Shown here: piece by piece, positions 13,670 through 19,646 of the stretch
How the letters are laid out: the number at the start of each line of letters is the position of its first letter
Position numbering within the stretch: position 1 is the first letter of the stretch
NCBI GenBank assembly: GCA_903907555.1
Contig: CAIVOO010000025.1
Span: forward strand, 1 to 19,646
DNA from: an uncultured archaeon
GTDB taxonomy: Archaea; Nanobdellota; Nanobdellia; Woesearchaeales; CAIVOO01
Length of the DNA stretch: 19,646 bases
Direction of reading: 5' to 3'
Notes under the pieces: generated by a model
Told to the model about the DNA's origin: nothing
The model's database searches: none
The model's input: only the letters and a program-made list of their open reading frames with translations
Translations under genes and position numbers: made by a program

Positions 13670-15667
13670 ATGAGAAAAAGAGGGCAGATTACTGCATTTA
13701 TTATTATAGGAATTGTTCTTCTGATTGGTGTAGGAATATTCTTCTACTACAAGTCGCTTTCTACAGAGTTTAAGCCTGCTGAAATTAAGCCAACTAAGGA
13801 GGGAGAGCTTCAGCAGTATGTAACAGGCTGCCTTGACAGGATAGGCGAGGATGCAATTCTTCAGATGGGCGCGAAAGGCGGCTACATAAGGCTGCCGAAC
13901 AGCATTGAGAATAATCCTGCTGCTTACATACGAGAAGACAGCCTGGGGCTTGTGAAAGTTCCTTTCTGGTATTCTCCTAATGACCCAAATCAGGATGTCA
14001 ATAAGGCTCCGCCTCTTGAATATCTTGAGCTGCAATTGAAAAATTACATCAATGAAAGCCTTCCAAGATGCCTTGCAAATTTCACTCCGCTAAGCCAGAG
14101 CTATAATTTCATAAACACTGAAAATTACACTGTGGAAGTTGTTGTCGGAGAGGAGAATGTTATAACAAGGCTGAGCTATCCTTTTACTGCAGTATCAAAA
14201 GCAAAGCAGGAAAAATTCGAGATGACAACACCATTTATTTCTGTTCTGCCTGTCAGGCTTAAGCGAGTGCATGATCTTGCCATTGCAATCATGAATGCTG
14301 AGAACCAGGCAACATTTTTCGAAAATATGACTGTTGACTTGGTTTCTTCAGACCCTGCGATTCCTCTTAACGGATTGGTTTTCCAGTGCGGGCAAAAAAT
14401 TTGGTATCTTAATGATATCATTGCTAGTGTGAAGTTCATGCTTGCTGATTCTGTTCCACGAGTAAGATTTGAAAATACAGACTACAGGCCTTTTTTAGCT
14501 CCCAATGCAGAATATGAAAAATTTAGGCAATCCGCAGCCTGGCCTGTTGACTTAAAATTTGATGAGGTTACAGGAACTCCTGACCTTCCTAGTGGAGCCC
14601 CTGAAGATGCTTATGATTATTTTCATTTCTTGTTTAAGGGAGTTGATGCTGACTATTCTGATTTGAAGGCAGATGCCATATTCAGGAGCGACTGGCCATT
14701 GAATGTTTTCCCGAAGCCGAGCAATTATGGGATATTGCGCTCAAGCGAGACAGGAAACTTCGGCGACTACCTTAAATTTGTGTGCGTTAATGTTTACCAT
14801 TTTGTTTACGACGTGCAGTACCCTGTCGAGGTAATAATCAGGGATGACAAGTCGTTTGACGGACGCGGATACAATTTCAAATTCGCGTTTCCTGTTTTGA
14901 TAAGAGACAATCTTCCGTACAGAAGACCTGTTGATATTGAAAGATTCAATTTCCCAGACGTAAGGCTTAGCGCCTGCGATGAATTCGGAGAGCAGAAAGT
15001 CGATGTAAAAGTCTATGACAGCATTTATTTTTCACAGCTTGAAGATGTAAATATATCATTCAGGTGCATGCGTTATTTATGCCCGCTCGGAGCCACAAAA
15101 GCAGACGGCGGGCAGTACAGGCTCCAGACTCAGCTTCCTGCGGGATGCGTTAATGGCGACATTGTTGCGGAAAAGGAAGGCTATCTGCCTGCAGAGCAGA
15201 CTGTTGAGGCTGGAATGAAAAAAATTGACTTGAAGATGACTCCTTTGAAGAAATTCAATTTTTCAGTCATGAGAAAGAGAAATAATTATGAAGCAATAGA
15301 ACCTATAGACGCAACAAATGAGGTGGCATTTGTGCATCTGACAGAAAAGAACAAATCTTATGAAACAGTTGCTTATTTCCCGCCTCCAGAAAATGAGAGC
15401 TCAACAATAGAGCTGCTTGATTCAGACGCTGTTTACAATGTTGATATTGTGCTTACTGAAAAGCGCTCAGGAGCAGAGGATTATGTCTTCCTTGGAGGAT
15501 TTGCAGGAAACTGGACTGTCAAAACAGATGACTACTATGGAAAAGACAACCTTACATTCATATCATATGCTCAATGGAGCCCAAGGCCTAAAGACGATGC
15601 CGACGCTGCAAACGTTTACATGAAGCTCGCGAATGTTTCAATGAACCTAACGCCAAGATTCGGATGA
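13670..15667 (+). CDS. RGQ-anchored secreted protein, function unknown
   Basis: This 665-aa protein has a short basic N-terminus MRKRGQITAF followed directly by a hydrophobic helix (about 8-26). It resembles the N-terminus of archaeal pilin-like precursors with RGQ-type processing sites, but it lacks the usual Glu at +5, so it may simply be a signal anchor. The rest is predicted extracellular. An early CLDRIGEDAILQMGAKGGYI segment (about 49-68) and a few scattered cysteines are followed by beta-rich regions. A carboxypeptidase-regulatory-like beta module near the C-terminus (VNGDIVAEKEGYLPAEQTVE) and N-glycosylation sequons are visible. GTG 13661 is an in-frame alternative start. The stop overlaps the next start as ATGA, coupling it to the giant protein. 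The family name is unknown to me. Confidence 0.8.
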   Translation: MRKRGQITAFIIIGIVLLIGVGIFFYYKSLSTEFKPAEIKPTKEGELQQYVTGCLDRIGEDAILQMGAKGGYIRLPNSIENNPAAYIREDSLGLVKVPFWYSPNDPNQDVNKAPPLEYLELQLKNYINESLPRCLANFTPLSQSYNFINTENYTVEVVVGEENVITRLSYPFTAVSKAKQEKFEMTTPFISVLPVRLKRVHDLAIAIMNAENQATFFENMTVDLVSSDPAIPLNGLVFQCGQKIWYLNDIIASVKFMLADSVPRVRFENTDYRPFLAPNAEYEKFRQSAAWPVDLKFDEVTGTPDLPSGAPEDAYDYFHFLFKGVDADYSDLKADAIFRSDWPLNVFPKPSNYGILRSSETGNFGDYLKFVCVNVYHFVYDVQYPVEVIIRDDKSFDGRGYNFKFAFPVLIRDNLPYRRPVDIERFNFPDVRLSACDEFGEQKVDVKVYDSIYFSQLEDVNISFRCMRYLCPLGATKADGGQYRLQTQLPAGCVNGDIVAEKEGYLPAEQTVEAGMKKIDLKMTPLKKFNFSVMRKRNNYEAIEPIDATNEVAFVHLTEKNKSYETVAYFPPPENESSTIELLDSDAVYNVDIVLTEKRSGAEDYVFLGGFAGNWTVKTDDYYGKDNLTFISYAQWSPRPKDDADAANVYMKLANVSMNLTPRFG

Positions 15668-18600
15668 GAGACAACACAATAAAAATAATATCTGTACTTC
15701 TGACTTACTTAATCATAACCCTGTCAATATCTTCAGCCTATGCTTTAAGCGTTAATTTTAATCCAGAAGTTGATGTCACAAGGACTTCTGACTCTGCAAA
15801 GATACGCTGGACTACAGATGCACCAGCAGACAGCAAAGTGTTTTATGATACTACAGAAAATTTGACGCTTTTGCAGTCAGATGCAGCTTTTAACAAAGAG
15901 CATGAAGTGCAGCTTTCAGGGCTTATGCCTAACACACAATATTTTTATAAAATAATTTCAAAAGACCAGAATGGAACTTCTGCAGAGCTTAATAATTCTA
16001 ACACATATTACACATTCCAGACACAGCCTGTAGAAGTGCCGCCTGCGCCTGAAAATGAAACTCCTGCTAACGCCACAGCAGAAAACCTTACAATCACTTT
16101 TGAGCCGGCAAATGTCCTGGTTGGCGATTACACAGTCAACATTAGCTGGACTACAAATACGCCCGCAACCACCAAGGTTGAGTATGGGAATTCAACATCA
16201 CTAACCGAAGTTTATTCAGATGGCAATGCAACAACAAACCATGCAGCCTCAATAGTTCCTCTTGTTCCGAAGACAAAATACTATTACAGAATAAAATCTT
16301 CTGCAGGAGGGCATGAGATTGTGATGGACAACAATGGCTCGTTGTACTCTTTCACAACGCTTGCGGACAATACTCCTCCTTCATTCAATGTCACAATCCC
16401 TGCAATAAGCAATTCCAGAAGAATCAATATTATGGGAATGACAGAGCCGTATGCGATAATACATGCTTATGTCGATCCAGACCCAACAAAAGTCGGTCCT
16501 GTATATTCTGACAGGTCAACATTCTCGAATGCGAAAGGAGAATTCCTGATAACAAGCCTTGTTATCCCTGAAGGCGGCAACGGGACAAACGGCATAGGAA
16601 CAAGGCAGATAGTTTTGTGGGCAAAAGACCTCGCAGGCAATACTGCCCAGCAGTCATACCCTATAGTTATCGACACAAAAATACCAAACGTCAGCATGTC
16701 AATACCGAAAGTTGCTGTGCAGGGCTCTGCAAGAATAAATGGAACTGTCGACGAGAAGGTTTCGATAACAGTTTATGCATTCCCTGAAAATGAGACTGTA
16801 AACAAGACTGTTGCGCAGCTGATTGGCGGAAATGCAACACCTCAGCAGACTCTTGCTGAAATTTCAGGCTCATTCAACATTGAACTTCCTTTAACAGAAG
16901 GAAAGAACAAATTAATTGTGTTGGTAAGTGATCCTGCAAACAACACATTGACATACGAAGAAACAGTTCTGTTTTACACAGGCCCTCCAATATTCCTCAC
17001 GCCTATGCAAGGAGAGCTTTACACAAAATACAGCCCTGCATATTTTGATGAGGTTCTTGTTTCAGGACAGCTGAACAGGCAATGCACGATAGAAATTTTT
17101 GTCAACAACAAAACGCAGGGAAATGTAACGACAGATTCGAAAGGATACTTCAATCTTACTGTAAAGCTTGAGAAAACATTCCATTTCTTCACAGGGCAGT
17201 TCACAGATGTAAGCGGAATACCTTACCAGTACCTTAACGCTTCTTCAATCCCGACTCCAACAACTTACCAATCTCCTAATGAAAAGCAGACGCAGACTCC
17301 AATGGGCAACTACGCCTGGAAGAATGACATAAATCTTGTCGCTGTTGATGACGCAGGGCAGAAAACAACATTCCAGGACAGCATGCTTTATGCGATGTGC
17401 GGTTACGGAATGCAATGGCTTGTTGACAGGTCAAACCCGACTCCAGACACATTAATGCCTAGTTTATTGTTAAGCGGAAACGCGCAAGTAACACTTAACT
17501 ATGTGCTGAACTGGACACAGCCTAACGCAAATGTAACAATCAATGGAGTAGATGTTCAATTCAGGGAATTGAGCGAGAATGACAGGAAAGACTGGGATTT
17601 GGAATACGCCCATCCTAGCATAGTTCCCATACCAAGCCAAGATTACAAGAAAGGTTTCATACAGGTAAACCTAAAAGTTGATGACCCAACTCCTTCCGGC
17701 AAGAACTGGACAAGATTCCAGATGGAGCAGAATGTAAGCCAGCACAGAAAATCTGATAGCATTGCAAGTTTGATAAAGCCTGTTGACAGGGGCGAGACTT
17801 GCAGATTGCCTGGATTAGGCTGCATAAAGATACCTTTAGTTCTCACAATCAGATATACTGTCCCCAGCATTCCAGGAGAGCAGATACAAAAACAATGCTG
17901 GTTTGTCGAGACAGCAATTGAGCCCAGGTTATTGAATGGAAGCGTAATACCCAAAGAATTCTTGTCAGGGATGATAGCTTTCCTTAATTCTTCAATAACC
18001 CTTATCAACGATGTTCTTGAGCCGCTCAAGAAAGTGCAGTTGTTTGTGCTGATTGGATGCGGAGCCACATGGATAATTCAGTTCTTCTATTCTGTGAGCG
18101 AGATGTACAGCTGCGAGCTGAGCTCGGCTCTTGCAGGAGGACAGTGGACTGTGAATTCTGCAGGGCAGGGGAAAATGGCCAACTTGCAGGATAGCTGCGA
18201 AAATGATGATCAATGCGCTGCCTGCATGCAAGCGCAGTCAAACACAAAAAAATTCGAATACTATTCTCACTGGATATGCGACAGGATATTCTGCCCAAGC
18301 GCGCCGTCGCTGCAGAAATACATCAAGGATGCTGTTGCAAAGAATCCCAAGCAAGACCCGAGATTCGCGACAAGCGACTGCCAGATGGCAAGCACGCGAG
18401 ACATACTGAAGCAATGGGTAGATTATGATAAAGACACGAACAAGGAATACTGCGAAAACCCGCATAAGTTTGAGAAAGGCGACCCGAAGAATTGCTGCAT
18501 CTACGAATACAACAAGAAGTGGGGCCCTGCGTGCGTGCTGATGGACGAGGCAAGGGAATCAGCCTGTCTTGCAGACCAGAACAAGTATTATGTTAACAGC

Positions 18601-19646
18601 AGTTATGGAGGCACAGAAGGGCTGAAATGCTATCCGACATGGAACGCTGTCGCAGGATTCTGCGAGCCTCAGGGAAAAGTATCTCCTGAAATGATAAATG
18701 TCGGGGCATTCACTACAGCGTATGCGAAAACAGAGCAGAATGAGTATGAACAATTTTCTGAAGTCGGGCCTTGCGCTGACAGCTATGAATGCTATGGAAA
18801 CTTTTGTTCTTTCAATGATCCTCAAGGAGACATTAAAGACAACGACACTGCTAATAAAATTAAGTCAGATTCTGCCCTATTGAAACAAACTTGCACATGT
18901 AAATCAGGTTCTGAAGCAAAAGCTGGCGGCGGCTGCGACATCAAGCACCGCGATACTGGAACACTAAATGGACAGCGCGCGTTCGTCAGGGTCACGCCTC
19001 TTGAGCAGAGCGCGCAAGCAGACGGCGGATACAGCAAATGGGCTGTAGAGCTCGGTTATGTTGATACAACTCTTAAGACGCAAAGCTTGGCAAAGAGCGT
19101 GGGAGAGCCTTCTACAGTCACGCAGGAATATAGTTTCATACCAACAGATGACATAACAGGCACCTTGGGCGATATGACTTCTGACTCTCCTCCTGATCAA
19201 TTCAAGGCGAAAATTTCTGAAGCTTTGAAGGACGGCAAAAAGCCGCAATTCCAGCAGGAGACTTACAATAAAATAAGGGATTCGCTTGGCATGACAGGCA
19301 AAGAGTACATTGTCGATCCTACATCAGGCATATTGAGAAGCCTGCAGTGCGCTTGCATACCTGCAATCGTGAGCTGGCTTTCATTCTGGAGAAGCGGGAT
19401 GGTTGCAATCAAGGCATGCTTCGAATCAATTCTTATAACAGGGGACGGCTCGTCAGGAATTTGCCAGGAAGTATTATCCGTATTCATTTGCGATATAATT
19501 TATGACTTAATCAGCTGCTTTGTCAAGAAATATTCTGCATCTGCAGGCGGAAGGTCTGATGGAATAGGCAAATTCTTTGCAGCAATCTCAGGAGCAGGGA
19601 CAAAAGTGCAGAATTCAGTCATTGACAGGTATGGAAGCAGTAACAT
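15664..19646 (+). CDS. Giant secreted multidomain protein, 3' end cut off
   Basis: The frame is open for 1,327 codons from ATG 15664 to the window end. Signal peptide is about 1-27 (ends SSAYA). Two fibronectin-III-like domains follow (about 28-118 and 140-237, each ending in a YFYKI or YYYRI strand and a YTF/YSFTT strand). Then come several Ig-like beta domains (about 245-560; DNTPPSFNVTIP and DTKIPNVSMSIP boundaries). A hydrophobic segment at about 790-811 (VQLFVLIGCGATWIIQFFY) leads into a Cys-rich region, and further hydrophobic stretches occur at about 1231-1285. By count there are 28 N-x-S/T sequons and 2 Cys before residue 780 and 712 respectively, against 2 sequons and 30 Cys afterwards. 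It probably acts at the cell surface with the coupled upstream protein. The function is unknown. Confidence 0.85.
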   Translation, partial: MRDNTIKIISVLLTYLIITLSISSAYALSVNFNPEVDVTRTSDSAKIRWTTDAPADSKVFYDTTENLTLLQSDAAFNKEHEVQLSGLMPNTQYFYKIISKDQNGTSAELNNSNTYYTFQTQPVEVPPAPENETPANATAENLTITFEPANVLVGDYTVNISWTTNTPATTKVEYGNSTSLTEVYSDGNATTNHAASIVPLVPKTKYYYRIKSSAGGHEIVMDNNGSLYSFTTLADNTPPSFNVTIPAISNSRRINIMGMTEPYAIIHAYVDPDPTKVGPVYSDRSTFSNAKGEFLITSLVIPEGGNGTNGIGTRQIVLWAKDLAGNTAQQSYPIVIDTKIPNVSMSIPKVAVQGSARINGTVDEKVSITVYAFPENETVNKTVAQLIGGNATPQQTLAEISGSFNIELPLTEGKNKLIVLVSDPANNTLTYEETVLFYTGPPIFLTPMQGELYTKYSPAYFDEVLVSGQLNRQCTIEIFVNNKTQGNVTTDSKGYFNLTVKLEKTFHFFTGQFTDVSGIPYQYLNASSIPTPTTYQSPNEKQTQTPMGNYAWKNDINLVAVDDAGQKTTFQDSMLYAMCGYGMQWLVDRSNPTPDTLMPSLLLSGNAQVTLNYVLNWTQPNANVTINGVDVQFRELSENDRKDWDLEYAHPSIVPIPSQDYKKGFIQVNLKVDDPTPSGKNWTRFQMEQNVSQHRKSDSIASLIKPVDRGETCRLPGLGCIKIPLVLTIRYTVPSIPGEQIQKQCWFVETAIEPRLLNGSVIPKEFLSGMIAFLNSSITLINDVLEPLKKVQLFVLIGCGATWIIQFFYSVSEMYSCELSSALAGGQWTVNSAGQGKMANLQDSCENDDQCAACMQAQSNTKKFEYYSHWICDRIFCPSAPSLQKYIKDAVAKNPKQDPRFATSDCQMASTRDILKQWVDYDKDTNKEYCENPHKFEKGDPKNCCIYEYNKKWGPACVLMDEARESACLADQNKYYVNSSYGGTEGLKCYPTWNAVAGFCEPQGKVSPEMINVGAFTTAYAKTEQNEYEQFSEVGPCADSYECYGNFCSFNDPQGDIKDNDTANKIKSDSALLKQTCTCKSGSEAKAGGGCDIKHRDTGTLNGQRAFVRVTPLEQSAQADGGYSKWAVELGYVDTTLKTQSLAKSVGEPSTVTQEYSFIPTDDITGTLGDMTSDSPPDQFKAKISEALKDGKKPQFQQETYNKIRDSLGMTGKEYIVDPTSGILRSLQCACIPAIVSWLSFWRSGMVAIKACFESILITGDGSSGICQEVLSVFICDIIYDLISCFVKKYSASAGGRSDGIGKFFAAISGAGTKVQNSVIDRYGSSN

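Noticed and set aside
17643..19487. Numerous open frames of 60-140 codons on both strands over the giant gene
   Set aside because: They are shadows of one uninterrupted plus-strand frame that runs from 15664 to the end with consistent secreted-protein composition.
1..19646. CRISPR array, insertion sequence or prophage
   Set aside because: No regularly spaced repeats, transposase, integrase or terminal inverted repeats were seen. The only repeat noted is the two-copy element.

Overview
The window looks like a chromosomal segment of an archaeon, most likely a DPANN lineage near Woesearchaeota/Pacearchaeota. The signs are: an archaea-specific GatD/GatE tRNA amidotransferase pair; AT-rich TATA boxes about 25 bp upstream of leaderless or short-leader starts; frequent ATGA start/stop overlaps; archaeal-style lipoproteins with Cys-rich tails; and a membrane-anchored protein beginning with an RGQ-type N-terminus next to a giant secreted protein. 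The lineage assignment is an inference, because there is no rRNA in the window. No CRISPR array, insertion sequence or phage gene was seen.

Layout. From 1 to about 5.6 kb everything is on the minus strand: gatE (cut by the window start), gatD, then a two-gene polyamine operon, homospermidine synthase followed by an ornithine/lysine-type decarboxylase. From 5.73 kb an RNase H-fold exonuclease (+) converges on an operon transcribed from the minus strand: tRNA-Thr(UGU), a small TPR-like protein, an all-helical protein and adenylate kinase. Each protein junction in that operon is a 4-nt ATGA overlap, and the first ORF starts 3 nt after the tRNA. From 8.0 kb to the end all genes are on the plus strand: three related Cys-rich lipoproteins; a 641-aa protein with two nucleotidyltransferase domains (the first degenerate) and a HEPN-like helical region; a two-CBS protein; two tandem paralogous unknowns; a 665-aa RGQ-anchored protein; and a secreted protein of more than 1,327 residues that runs off the window.

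The genes fall into four themes: Gln-tRNA formation by transamidation (gatDE), polyamine synthesis (putrescine, then homospermidine), nucleotide and RNA housekeeping (adk, RNase H-like, tRNA), and cell-surface components (lipoproteins, anchored protein, giant glycoprotein-like protein).

The most unexplained signal is a 56-bp intergenic element present twice (2851-2906 and 12350-12405). The copies match at 46 of 56 positions with no gaps. The stem arms, the first part of the loop and the 3' tail are conserved, and the middle of the loop varies. It lies outside all genes and could be an undescribed structured RNA or a DNA-level element.
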